From positions 1-21,030 of the forward strand of contig JAKADF010000006.1 of assembly GCA_021820805.1 (NCBI GenBank): a stretch of DNA of 21,030 nucleotides. Reading direction: 5' to 3'. Below the pieces are notes generated by a model, which saw only the letters and a program-made list of their open reading frames with translations, did not search any database and had not been told where the DNA came from. Below, piece by piece: positions 7,992-16,482 of the stretch (the first letter of the stretch is position 1; the number at the start of each line of letters is the position of its first letter). The position numbers were made by a program, and so were the translations under genes. Origin of the DNA: Bacillota bacterium. GTDB taxonomy: Bacteria; Bacillota; Bacilli; Alicyclobacillales; Alicyclobacillaceae.

Positions 7992-8753
7992 ATGATAACG
8001 GTTGAGACAAAAGACTATGTAAGTACGATTACAATTCGAAGAGAAGATAAGTTGAATGCAATGACACCAGAAATGGCTAGTCAATTATCTAATATTGTTA
8101 ATGAATTAAATAATAGCAATGATTGTCGGGTTGTAGTGTTAACAGGAGGTAAGAAGGTCTTTTGTGCCGGGAGCGATATAAAATCTCTAGATGAATATCC
8201 TACCCCATGGGACTTCCGAGTCAGAAAGAACGATTATACAAGATCTATTCGCAGGATTCGTAAACCAGTAATTGCAATGATTAGTGGCTATTGCTTAGGT
8301 GGCGGGCTTGAAATGGCGGTAAATGCAGACATGCGTTTTGCCGATCCGACTGCAAAGTTTGGAACGCCAGAAGTAAATTGGGGATGGATTGGCGGAGGGG
8401 GTGCATCGCAAATTTTGCCGCGTTTAATTGGATTCGGCAATGCTATGGAAATGTTAGTTAGTGGTCGTACTTATGATGCAAAAGAAGCAGTATCAATTGG
8501 GCTTGTAAATCGAGTTATTTCTGCAGATGAGTTAGAGACAGAAACCTACGAATTGGCGAATCAAATTGCACAAAAAGCGCCGATTGCTACACAAGTTATT
8601 AAACAGGCTGTGCGAATGTCTATGAATATAGGAATAGAATCTGGACTCGATTATGAAAATGAGCTTGTCCATATAACGTTCAGCACCGAGGATAAAGAAG
8701 AAGGCGTTAAAGCGTTTAAAGAAAAGCGTAAACCAAATTTTATGGGCCGCTAA
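7992..8753 (+). CDS. enoyl-CoA hydratase/isomerase family protein 1
   Basis: Crotonase-fold protein of 253 residues acting on CoA thioesters. Oxyanion-hole segments are CAGSDIK (58-64) and GYCLGGGLE (99-107). Both glutamates that catalyse hydration in rat enoyl-CoA hydratase (144 and 164) have equivalents here, Glu107 in GGGLE and Glu127 in GTPEV, with the same 20-residue spacing, so true hydratase or dehydratase chemistry is possible. The following segment is unusually glycine and tryptophan rich (NWGWIGGGGASQ). AAGGAGG at 7976-7982 is nine bases before the ATG. Pairs with the CoA-transferase immediately upstream. Close paralogue of the crotonase at 10922. Confidence 0.92.
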   Translation: MITVETKDYVSTITIRREDKLNAMTPEMASQLSNIVNELNNSNDCRVVVLTGGKKVFCAGSDIKSLDEYPTPWDFRVRKNDYTRSIRRIRKPVIAMISGYCLGGGLEMAVNADMRFADPTAKFGTPEVNWGWIGGGGASQILPRLIGFGNAMEMLVSGRTYDAKEAVSIGLVNRVISADELETETYELANQIAQKAPIATQVIKQAVRMSMNIGIESGLDYENELVHITFSTEDKEEGVKAFKEKRKPNFMGR

Positions 8754-8791
8754 CCTCTTTTAAAAGCTCAGTAGGTAAAGGAGGTTATGTT

Positions 8792-9556
8792 GTGCAAATA
8801 GAGTTGTTTAGCATAGAAGGACAAACTTACTTTGTTACGGGTGCTAGTTCAGGGATTGGCAAAGCCATAGCTTTGCATTTACTTGATATTGGTGCTAACG
8901 TAATGGCCGTTTCACGCGACATGGAAAAACTTCAGCAATTAAGTGTGGAGTCCACTAATCTCCCTGGGAATCTGATGATTCAATCGGTTGATGTGACTGA
9001 CCAGAAAGGATTAGATTTTGCAATTAAAATAACTGAACAAAATTTTGGCACCTTAAATGGTGCAGTTTTGGCTGCCGGTATGAATATTCGAGAACCTTTC
9101 TTAAATGTATCTGCAGAGAATTGGAAACAGATTTTAGATACAAATTTGACTGGCTTTTTTAACAGCATTCAATCCGTATGCAAGTCTCTTTCAAAAAACG
9201 GTGGAAGCATTGTTCCAATTGGTTCACTTTCAACTGAAATTGCCTATCCAAATAACGCAGCTTATTCAGCGAGTAAAGCAGGTCTAACACAGTTAAGTCG
9301 AGTACTTGCAGCAGAAATGGCAGAATACGGTGTTCGCGTAAACGTTTTAGTTCCAGGAAGAATTATTACACCTCTTATTAAGTCTGTATTAAGTGACTCT
9401 AAACAAATGGATTGGATGCGAAGCCGAATTCCAATGAAACGATTAGGGAAAGTAGAAGATTTATTAGGGCCAGTGCAATTCCTACTTTCTGATGCATCAG
9501 CATATATGACGGGCACCTTAGTTGTTGTCGATGGGGGTTGGTCAATTTTAGCTTAA
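8792..9556 (+). CDS. short-chain dehydrogenase/reductase
   Basis: SDR oxidoreductase of 254 residues starting at GTG, with AAAGGAGG (8777-8784) seven bases upstream. TGASSGIG at 16-23 binds the cofactor, and Ser-Arg at 41-42 after beta strand 2 suggests NADP(H). Catalytic residues are Ser145, Tyr158 and Lys162 (YSASK); the usual NNAG is replaced by LAAG at 93-96. The end, GTLVVVDGGWS, is standard. It sits between the two transferase-crotonase pairs. It could be a 3-hydroxyacyl-CoA dehydrogenase for their products, or a sugar-acid dehydrogenase such as a KduD-type enzyme, given the uronyl hydrolase downstream; the sequence alone does not decide. Confidence 0.9.
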   Translation: MQIELFSIEGQTYFVTGASSGIGKAIALHLLDIGANVMAVSRDMEKLQQLSVESTNLPGNLMIQSVDVTDQKGLDFAIKITEQNFGTLNGAVLAAGMNIREPFLNVSAENWKQILDTNLTGFFNSIQSVCKSLSKNGGSIVPIGSLSTEIAYPNNAAYSASKAGLTQLSRVLAAEMAEYGVRVNVLVPGRIITPLIKSVLSDSKQMDWMRSRIPMKRLGKVEDLLGPVQFLLSDASAYMTGTLVVVDGGWSILA

Positions 9557-9616
9557 TTTATGAGCGAAATAGACCTTCAACTAAATAGGAAGAAAAAGAA
9601 TAGGAGATGTTTAACT

Positions 9617-10825
9617 TTGGAGCAAATTCTACGCGGAATTCGGGTTTTGGACTTCTCGCAAATGAAAACTGGTCCAATGGGAACACAAATTCTAGGGGAC
9701 CTAGGCGCTGATGTAATTAAGGTTGAAAGAGCAAAAGGTGGAGATTGGGAACGTCACTTTCCTGCGTTCGGAAAATACACGGATGTAGGTGCAAGCTCTT
9801 TTTATTTAGCGATGAATCGAAATAAGCGAAGCTTGGCAATCGATTTAAAAGATCCGGATGCTAAAACCATTATTTATAAACTAGCCGAAACGGCAGATGT
9901 AGTCGTTCAAAATTTTCGCCCAGGAGTATTAGAAAGATTAGGGTTTGGATATGAAGATTTCAAAAAGATTAAACCAGATATCATTTATTGTTCTAATAGC
10001 GGCTATGGCCAAACAGGGCCATATCGCTCTCGCCCCGGCCAAGATTTATTAGCACAAGCAGTTTCAGGCATGATTTTGATGAATGGTACAGATGGGCAAC
10101 CTGTTCCAGCCGCAAGTACAGTTGCTGATGGTGTAACATCGATCATTTTAGCGCTAGCCATTATGGGAGCTCTTTTGCACAAGTACCGAACGGGTGAAGG
10201 TCAGGAAGTTGAAGTTGATTTAATGAGCAGTCTGGTGGCTCTCCAGCAAGAAGAAGTGTCCGCATTTTTAAACTTGCATCCGAGACCAGGATTCAATCGT
10301 AGTGCAAGTGGAGTAGCAGCTCCTTGGTTATCGGCCCCTTATGGAATCTATCGTACTCTTGATGACAAATATCTTGCTATAGCAATGAATCCACTCGAAA
10401 AATTAGCAGATCTTATAGAAGAACAAAGTATTGCAAAGTATACATCGGTTGAAGCTGCTTACGAAAATCGGGACTTGGTGAAGGACCTTATTCAGAGAAA
10501 GATTCAATCAAAAGAATTGTCTTTTTGGGTTGATCACTTGCTTGAGGCTGATATTTGGTGTGCTCCTGTTCATGGATTCGAAGAAATGGTCACGGACCCA
10601 CAGGTAATTCATAATAAACTAATACAAAAGATGAATCATCCAAATTGGGGGGATTTCAGTATTGTTGCAACCCCAATTCGTTATAGCAGTACTCCGCCAA
10701 CATATAGACTTGCCCCTCCAGCAGTAGGTGAACATAGCCGAGAGGTTTTAGAAGAGGCAGGATTTTCCGAGGGTGAAATAACTGAATTTTTAGAACAGGG
10801 TATAATTACTGAACCTCAATCATGA
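9617..10825 (+). CDS. CaiB/BaiF class III CoA-transferase 2
   Basis: Second class III CoA-transferase, 402 residues with the TTG start used here. Hallmarks: GIRVLDF, LGDLGADVIKVE, NRNKRSLAIDLK, NFRPGVLERLG, and RPGQD with catalytic Asp143. Start choice: AGGAG at 9602-9606 stands ten bases before TTG 9617, and this start puts the catalytic Asp at 143, the same number as in the other two transferases. An ATG at 9560, three bases after the preceding stop, lacks a ribosome site and would add 19 residues rich in Lys and Arg; translational coupling from there is not excluded. It lacks the WNxGRxxDPPIP stretch of transferases 1 and 3 (MNGTDGQPVP instead), so its acid or donor may differ. Confidence 0.9.
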   Translation: MEQILRGIRVLDFSQMKTGPMGTQILGDLGADVIKVERAKGGDWERHFPAFGKYTDVGASSFYLAMNRNKRSLAIDLKDPDAKTIIYKLAETADVVVQNFRPGVLERLGFGYEDFKKIKPDIIYCSNSGYGQTGPYRSRPGQDLLAQAVSGMILMNGTDGQPVPAASTVADGVTSIILALAIMGALLHKYRTGEGQEVEVDLMSSLVALQQEEVSAFLNLHPRPGFNRSASGVAAPWLSAPYGIYRTLDDKYLAIAMNPLEKLADLIEEQSIAKYTSVEAAYENRDLVKDLIQRKIQSKELSFWVDHLLEADIWCAPVHGFEEMVTDPQVIHNKLIQKMNHPNWGDFSIVATPIRYSSTPPTYRLAPPAVGEHSREVLEEAGFSEGEITEFLEQGIITEPQS

Positions 10826-10848
10826 AAACAAAAATGAAGATGGATGGA

Positions 10849-10908
10849 ATGAAGAAAGCCGTTCTAGTTGATATCGGCTGATTTGAGGTAGGATATTGAG
10901 GCGCACGG
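10849..10908 (+). pseudogene. possible N-terminal relic of a zinc-type dehydrogenase
   Basis: ATG at 10849 opens MKKAVLVDIG, then an in-frame TGA, then FEV, and after a one-base shift DIEAHG. Read through these two lesions it resembles the first 20 residues of medium-chain (zinc-type) dehydrogenases, which begin like MKKAVL--G-FEVRDIE. Nothing of the rest of such a gene remains before crotonase 2. The match is short, so chance cannot be excluded. Confidence 0.35.
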
Positions 10909-10921
10909 GGAGATGATAGAT

Positions 10922-11689
10922 TTGGAATCGATTGAATTTGAAAAAAACAACTATATAGGAACTATAAAAATGAATAGACCTGAAAAGCTGAACACTTTTG
11001 ATAAGGAAATGAATAGGGCACTCAGGGACTTGGTAGATGAAATTAATGACGATGATAAGTTAAGGGTAATTGTCATTACAGGAACAGGAGAAAAGGCGTT
11101 TTGTGCAGGAAGTGATCTGAATAGTCTGGATGTCAATGCCTCTTTTCGAAAAATTCGTAACCGCGATTTGGATTACACGTATGTTACTCGATTAATCCGG
11201 AAACCAGTCATTGCAATGATACGAGGATATGCAGTGGGAGGCGGGTTAGAACTTTGTTTAATGGCGGACATTCGGTACGCATCTAAGAATGCGGTATTCG
11301 GTGCCCCAGAAATTAAACATGGTTGGGTTGCAGGAGGAGGTTCACCAACATTCTTACCGCGTATTGTCGGTTATGGGCAAGCCATGAAGTTAATATTGAC
11401 AGGCAAGTTTATCGATGCCGCACAAGCTGAAAAGATAGGTCTTGTTGAAGGGGTTTTTCCCGATGAGCGGCTGGAAGAAGAGACTTATGAGCTTGCAGAA
11501 ACGATTGCAGAGCATAGCCCGCTAGCGGTTGAGTTAGCAAAGCGGGCAGTACGAATGTCTTTATCAACGCCGCCTGAGATTAGTATGCATTACGAAAACG
11601 AATTATTTTCGGTCTGCTTTACATCAGAAGATGCAAAGGAGGGAATTGCTGCATTCCAGGAAAAAAGAAAGCCTAATTTTAATGGATAA
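10922..11689 (+). CDS. enoyl-CoA hydratase/isomerase family protein 2
   Basis: Second crotonase, about 255 residues with the TTG start used here. In the longer frame from ATG 10913 it has CAGSDLN (64-70), GYAVGGGLE (105-113) and GAPEI; the catalytic pair is Glu113 and Glu133, again 20 apart. Start choice: GGGGAG (10907-10912) directly abuts ATG 10913, which leaves no spacing, whereas TTG 10922 lies nine bases after it. It resembles crotonase 1 along its whole length, including the GW-x-GGG-x-LPR-GxG segment and the end EKRKPNF, so the pairs 6752/7992 and 9617/10922 look like duplicated transferase-crotonase modules. A retro-aldol or isomerase reaction is also possible for this fold. Confidence 0.9.
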   Translation: MESIEFEKNNYIGTIKMNRPEKLNTFDKEMNRALRDLVDEINDDDKLRVIVITGTGEKAFCAGSDLNSLDVNASFRKIRNRDLDYTYVTRLIRKPVIAMIRGYAVGGGLELCLMADIRYASKNAVFGAPEIKHGWVAGGGSPTFLPRIVGYGQAMKLILTGKFIDAAQAEKIGLVEGVFPDERLEEETYELAETIAEHSPLAVELAKRAVRMSLSTPPEISMHYENELFSVCFTSEDAKEGIAAFQEKRKPNFNG

Positions 11690-11714
11690 GTATCTTTCAG
11701 GGAGGTGTTAAAAT

Positions 11715-12779
11715 ATGACGGGAATTCATAAAGAACAAAGTAGTTTGATTGAAACAGCAACAGATCTACTGGCGATGGTTGCTGAACGTACAATGAGATT
11801 TGATTTTACCGTATGGTTTTGGGGTGATAGTATTGCTTTTGATGGCATGTTTAAGGCTTCAGAAATATTAAATGTAGATAAATTCAGAAACCATATGATA
11901 GAGTATTTAAAAAGGTGGGTTCTGAATGGGCAAATAACCTGGAACGATGTTGTCTGTCCAAGTGAGTCATTGATTCAGGTGCATTTAATTACGAAACAGC
12001 ATCAATATCTTGAAATGGCTGAGCGTCTTGCAAATCATTTAAATAACGAAGTACCGCGGTCTTATAAACCGGAAGGGCCAATATATTTACCCGATAATCC
12101 TCGTTTTCGCAACTTCATTTGGGTTGATTCTTTATATCATTTACCGACTTTTTTCTTTTCTCTCGCAAGAATAACCAATAAAACAGTGTATATAGACTGG
12201 GGTATGTATGTCATTAGAACACATATTAACTGCCTTCAAGATAAAGAAACGCTGTTATTTCCACAAGGAAGGGATTTAAGCAATTCTTTAATTCGTGGTT
12301 TTGGCTGGGGGCGTGGTGTTGCTTGGGCACATCTTGGTCTAATAGATGCTTACGCTTTACTTCCGGAAGACCATCCAGAACGTTCGTACATTCTTGAGAA
12401 ATTCGAAGAACTTTCAAAGGTTATCTTAAACTATCAAGATTCTACAGGCTGTTGGCGTAATTTGATACATCGTTCTGATGCCCCGCTTGAAGGTTCTACT
12501 GCGGCAATGTTTGGAGCTGCCTTTGAAAAAGGAGTTCGATTAGGCGTTCTTGGGGATGAATATGAACAGGCTGCAAACCTAGCTTGGGGTTATGTATGTA
12601 AACATATTAACGATGAAGGAGGATTCTATAATGCATCTGCATGTAGTTGGTCCGCAGATTCACCAGGTGATGATTCCGACCGTTATATGCGTTTTTACAC
12701 CGAGGTTAACGTATGGGGACAAGGAGCTGCATTACGAATTATAACTGAAAGAATTTTATCGGGGAAGGAGTTTATTTGA
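11715..12779 (+). CDS. glycoside hydrolase family 88/105 (unsaturated uronyl hydrolase)
   Basis: A 354-residue (alpha/alpha)6-barrel hydrolase. Enzymes of this group remove a 4,5-unsaturated glucuronyl or galacturonyl residue from oligosaccharides by hydrating the double bond. The motif WVDSLYH carries Asp138, which fits the general acid/base Asp of YteR-type enzymes, and WGRGVAWAHLGLIDAY with LLPEDHPER matches the conserved centre of the family. No signal peptide, so the substrate is imported first, which agrees with the ABC importer 245 bases downstream. GGGAGGTG lies just before the ATG. No polysaccharide lyase, KduI or KDG kinase is in the window, so the origin and fate of the unsaturated uronate are open. 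Family assignment good; substrate unknown. Confidence 0.87.
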   Translation: MTGIHKEQSSLIETATDLLAMVAERTMRFDFTVWFWGDSIAFDGMFKASEILNVDKFRNHMIEYLKRWVLNGQITWNDVVCPSESLIQVHLITKQHQYLEMAERLANHLNNEVPRSYKPEGPIYLPDNPRFRNFIWVDSLYHLPTFFFSLARITNKTVYIDWGMYVIRTHINCLQDKETLLFPQGRDLSNSLIRGFGWGRGVAWAHLGLIDAYALLPEDHPERSYILEKFEELSKVILNYQDSTGCWRNLIHRSDAPLEGSTAAMFGAAFEKGVRLGVLGDEYEQAANLAWGYVCKHINDEGGFYNASACSWSADSPGDDSDRYMRFYTEVNVWGQGAALRIITERILSGKEFI

Positions 12780-12865
12780 AATACCAGCATCAGTTATAGA
12801 TAATTGTATTCCAATTTAATTCGTTGATATAATCTGAAAAATATGATTATTCCCAATATATTCAA

Positions 12866-12894
12866 TTGACATGCAGGGTTTTGTTATGTACGCT
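12866..12894 (+). promoter_or_regulatory. candidate promoter of the ABC transporter genes
   Basis: TTGACA at 12866-12871 is followed after 17 bases by TACGCT (12889-12894), a weak -10 box. The -35 region (TTCAATTGACA) resembles that of the promoter at 5456 (TTTGAATTGACA), which suggests common control. The 244-bp gap 12780-13023 contains no gene. Confidence 0.4.
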
Positions 12895-13023
12895 TTATTC
12901 ACAAACATAAAATCGGATTTGTATATATGAAATGCTAGGTGTAGGAGGGGCGAAAATGACTTAAAAACGATTATTCATGATTAAACTTGAATTTTGAGAA
13001 TTAAAAAATAAGGGGGATAAAAA

Positions 13024-14409
13024 ATGAAGAGGTTTGTTGCCCGAAAAGCCTCTATTGCGTTAGGAAGTTCCATACTTTTAGCAGGTGCCTTAGCCGGTTG
13101 TGGAAGCTCCTCAAACAATCAGAGCCAACAAAGTCAGCAAAGTAACGCTACGTCAAATTCACAGAGCTCAGCTTCAGGGCTTAATTGGAAAAAATATTCT
13201 GGGACGACTATCAATGTACTATTAGCCAAAAATCCACAGTCAAACTATCTAGTAGATCACTTATCAGATTTCAAAGCCTTAACAGGAATCAATGTGAAAG
13301 TGGAGCAGTATCCAGAGAGTGTTTACCATTCTAAATTGTCTGTAATCGCAGCAGGGAGGTCGTCTCAGTATGATGGCTGGACAATTGAACCAGTTGTCGA
13401 CCTATTTACTGAAACGAATGCAGGGTGGATCCAGCCGATTGACTCTTATCTGCAAAACGACCTCTCATCCGATTTTAACTATAATGATCTTTTTGAATCG
13501 ACACGTAAAGGAAGCGAACTGAACGGGCATACTTGGGGGCTCCCGTATAATGATGATGTTCAACTGTTTTACTATAGAAAAGATATTTTTCAGAAGCTAA
13601 ATTTGACACCGCCAAAAACATTTGATGAATGGCTTAAGGATGCACAAACGTTACAAACTGAGATGCCGAAAAACGGTTACCAAGGGGTTTATCCAGTAGC
13701 TGTTCGTGCAAGTGCGGCTGAAGGGAATGCTATGTTAGCAGTTTTCTATGCATCCGAGGGCGGGCAATGGTTTAAGGATAATAAGTTCGATTTAACAAGT
13801 AAGCCGTCTATTGATGCTGTGAATTTCTTCAAACAACTCATGCAATATGCTCCTCCTGGTGAAGCAAATTTTGGCTGGGAACAAGTTGTTCCGCTCTTTA
13901 AACAAGGGAAGTTAGCAATGTTCACAGATGATAGTGCATTTAATTCGCAAATTACAGCATCCGATTCAAAGGTTAACGGCAAGATTGGTTATGCAGTGCT
14001 TCCCGGCGGGGCAGCTGGTCCAAAGCCTTGGATGCTCAATTGGGACCTAGTAATCAATAAATTCTCTAAGAATCCAGGAGCTATGTGGTACTTCATGCAG
14101 TGGGCCTCTAGTCCACAGACGCAAACAGGTTTCCAACGGTCTGGCGGAACCTCTGCTAGAGAGTCAGCATGGCAAGATCCACAAGCTCAGAAATACGCAG
14201 CAGATCACGGTCAGAAAGACTTTTATCAGGCATTCTTTGATTCATCGAAAGTGGCGTACCCACAATGGGTTCCCCCAATGGCTCAGGCACTTGCGTTTAG
14301 ACAAGTTTATGGAACAGCACTCGATAATGTGTTAAACGGTATGGATCCTACAGCTGCAATGTCTACGGCAAATCAACAGGGAGATGCTTTGTTGAATCAA
14401 AGTAAATAA
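13024..14409 (+). CDS. ABC sugar transporter substrate-binding lipoprotein
   Basis: Family 1 extracellular solute-binding protein of 461 residues. It has a lipoprotein signal: positive N-terminus MKRFVARK, a hydrophobic stretch and lipobox LAGC with Cys26 as lipidation site, then a Ser/Gln/Asn-rich linker to about residue 50. The mature part shows the order expected for CUT1 sugar-binding proteins (DGWTIEPVVDLF, NGHTWGLPYNDDVQLFYYRKD, PKTFDEWLKDAQTL, LFKQGKLAMFTDDSAF). GGGGGAT precedes the ATG. It captures the imported substrate outside the membrane for the two permeases that follow. The ligand is probably an oligosaccharide or glycoside; a uronate-containing one is suggested only by the hydrolase upstream. 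Confidence 0.93.
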   Translation: MKRFVARKASIALGSSILLAGALAGCGSSSNNQSQQSQQSNATSNSQSSASGLNWKKYSGTTINVLLAKNPQSNYLVDHLSDFKALTGINVKVEQYPESVYHSKLSVIAAGRSSQYDGWTIEPVVDLFTETNAGWIQPIDSYLQNDLSSDFNYNDLFESTRKGSELNGHTWGLPYNDDVQLFYYRKDIFQKLNLTPPKTFDEWLKDAQTLQTEMPKNGYQGVYPVAVRASAAEGNAMLAVFYASEGGQWFKDNKFDLTSKPSIDAVNFFKQLMQYAPPGEANFGWEQVVPLFKQGKLAMFTDDSAFNSQITASDSKVNGKIGYAVLPGGAAGPKPWMLNWDLVINKFSKNPGAMWYFMQWASSPQTQTGFQRSGGTSARESAWQDPQAQKYAADHGQKDFYQAFFDSSKVAYPQWVPPMAQALAFRQVYGTALDNVLNGMDPTAAMSTANQQGDALLNQSK

Positions 14410-14639
14410 AAGCTGAGGTTAGAATTTAAGTAATTATAGTTTCAAGTGCAAGAAACAAATACTGAATATTCGTGGTTTTCAAATTGGGAGGTGTCATCAT
14501 AATAACTTCTATTTCTTTAACTCAAATCTAGAATGGACGCTGCAAAGAAATGAGGTATATGATAACACCTCTGTTACAAATAAAAATAATTAAGAGACTT
14601 ATGTATTTATCTTTGAAGGGCTTTGGAGGTGGTAATTGA

Positions 14640-15512
14640 ATGAATAGGGGCCGATGGCATCTATACTGGTTCCTATCACCGACACTAGTTGTCATGATAC
14701 TGCTCGTGTTTTTGCCAACTGTTGTGACGATAATAGGGGCATTCAGTAGTTGGACATTAACTGACTTAGGTCATCTATCTTTTGCTGGTTGGGGGAACTT
14801 TAAGGCGATATTTAACGATCCAACTAGTAAAAAAGCGATACTTAATACAGTTCTTCTCATGGTTTTCACGGTTCCTATACAAACCGTTTTAGGTGTGGGG
14901 CTAGCATTGTTACTTCGGGAAAGTACTCGCTGGAATAAAATATGCCGTACATTACTTTTAATACCGACTATGTCTACACCAGTTGCAATGGCACTAGTTT
15001 GGAGCCTGATGTTAGATCCAAACTTAGGTATATTGGATGTTTTAATTCGAGCATTAGGTGGTAAAACAGTGCTATGGACTAGCAGCCCGAAAATGGCATT
15101 GCCAACTCTTGCTTTAATTGATATTTGGCAATGGACGCCTTTCATTGCTGTCATCGTTAATGCAGGGTTACAGAGTGTGAGTTCCGACCTAATAGAGGCT
15201 GCTCGATTTGAAGGTGCGAAATCATGGACCCTAACCTGGCATATTTTTCTTCCCCTAGTTCGCAGCACTATTTTAGCCGCTGTTACATTACGTCTTATCG
15301 ATTCTTTACAGCTGTTTGATACCGTATTTGTTGTAACAGGCGGCGGCCCTGGGAATGCAAGTAACACTTTAAACTTCCTTGGTTATCAACAAATGTTTAA
15401 CCAGTATAATATCGGATATGCTAGCGCTACTGCATGTATACTTCTTGTCATTATTACAATTTTTGTATTACTATCTAGAACTGCACAAAGAGTAAGTGAG
15501 GTGGAGGTCTAA
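14640..15512 (+). CDS. CUT1 sugar ABC permease 1 (MalF/UgpA type)
   Basis: Integral membrane permease of 290 residues with about six hydrophobic helices (near 10-33, 67-92, 103-125, 155-178, 210-230 and 262-283). The ATPase-docking EAA loop begins at 186 (EAARFEGAKSWTLTWHIFLPL). GGAGGTGG at 14625-14632 is seven bases before the ATG. The stop overlaps the start of permease 2 (TAATG), so the two are translationally coupled. A 230-bp gap separates it from the binding-protein gene; it holds an unused strong ribosome site (14486-14493) and a 29-codon open frame ending at this start, neither of which I can assign. Confidence 0.94.
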   Translation: MNRGRWHLYWFLSPTLVVMILLVFLPTVVTIIGAFSSWTLTDLGHLSFAGWGNFKAIFNDPTSKKAILNTVLLMVFTVPIQTVLGVGLALLLRESTRWNKICRTLLLIPTMSTPVAMALVWSLMLDPNLGILDVLIRALGGKTVLWTSSPKMALPTLALIDIWQWTPFIAVIVNAGLQSVSSDLIEAARFEGAKSWTLTWHIFLPLVRSTILAAVTLRLIDSLQLFDTVFVVTGGGPGNASNTLNFLGYQQMFNQYNIGYASATACILLVIITIFVLLSRTAQRVSEVEV

Positions 15513-16393
15513 TGATGGTACCACCTGCAGAAAGCCAGCTACAAAGTTCCATTTCCATTACAAAAGTAAAAAGTATTAACTCTAAGGGTGGAGTCGTAGG
15601 GCTAATAAGAAGATTAACAATAACTCTTGCTATGGTTTTCTTCTTATTTCCATTTATTTGGATGGTTATTTTATCATTACGGCCCAACTCTGTAAACACA
15701 TCAGGGAAAATCGGTTTTCCATTTATACCAACGATTTCTCATTACGTAGGTATGATTTCTTCAACAGATATCTTAAATGCATTATGGACGTCCGTTGAGA
15801 CATCTTTCATAACAATGCTTCTAGCATTAGTTGTAGGTGTACCAAGTGCATACGCTATCGCATCTTTACGTCTTAAATGGGACTGGGTCGTTATTCTCCT
15901 ACCACGTATGCTTCCATTCATGGGATTTGTAGTACCATGGTATGTCATGTTTTTGAATATCCATTTGTTAGGTACTTTCATTCCAATTTCGATTGCAGAA
16001 CTAGTTGTAAGTTTACCAATATTAGTATGGTCAACTGCCAGTTATTTAGCAACTTTGCCAAAGCAACTTGAAGAAGCAGCGCGCATTGATGGTGCCAATT
16101 CAATTCAGATATTGCTTTATATTATTATTCCATCCGGACTTCCTGGAATCGTTACAGGTGCAATACTTGCCTGGATTAACGCATGGAACATGTTTTTCTT
16201 CCCGCTTATACTTGGCGGAGCATCCACTGGTACATTACCAGTTGCAGCGGCGCAGTTTGTAAGTTACGGAACGGTAGATTATGGAGGATTGGCTTCTGTT
16301 GCAACATTGATGATTCTTCCAGTCCTTGTGGTAACCCTCTATCTTCAAAAATATATTGTGACAGGTTTAACATCTGGAGCGGTTAAGGGATGA
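15512..16393 (+). CDS. CUT1 sugar ABC permease 2 (MalG/UgpE type)
   Basis: Second membrane permease, 293 residues, with a longer cytoplasmic N-terminus (about 35 residues) before the first helix and the EAA loop from 188 (EEAARIDGANSIQILLYIII). It forms the heterodimeric channel with permease 1. No ATPase gene follows; in many Firmicutes a shared MsmX-type ATPase powers such CUT1 systems, and that is the likely arrangement here. The first ATG overlaps the preceding stop; a second ATG three bases on is equally possible. Confidence 0.94.
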   Translation: MMVPPAESQLQSSISITKVKSINSKGGVVGLIRRLTITLAMVFFLFPFIWMVILSLRPNSVNTSGKIGFPFIPTISHYVGMISSTDILNALWTSVETSFITMLLALVVGVPSAYAIASLRLKWDWVVILLPRMLPFMGFVVPWYVMFLNIHLLGTFIPISIAELVVSLPILVWSTASYLATLPKQLEEAARIDGANSIQILLYIIIPSGLPGIVTGAILAWINAWNMFFFPLILGGASTGTLPVAAAQFVSYGTVDYGGLASVATLMILPVLVVTLYLQKYIVTGLTSGAVKG

Positions 16394-16482
16394 ACTCCTT
16401 CCAGGCTTTCTATTTTATATCTTAGCTTTTTCCAATTCATTATTCCTTGTTAGGTTTTTGAAAATCTAAAGGAAGTGAAATT

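Noticed and set aside
14771..15367. 198-codon minus-strand frame over permease 1
   Set aside because: Antisense shadow; the plus strand encodes the EAA loop and membrane helices.
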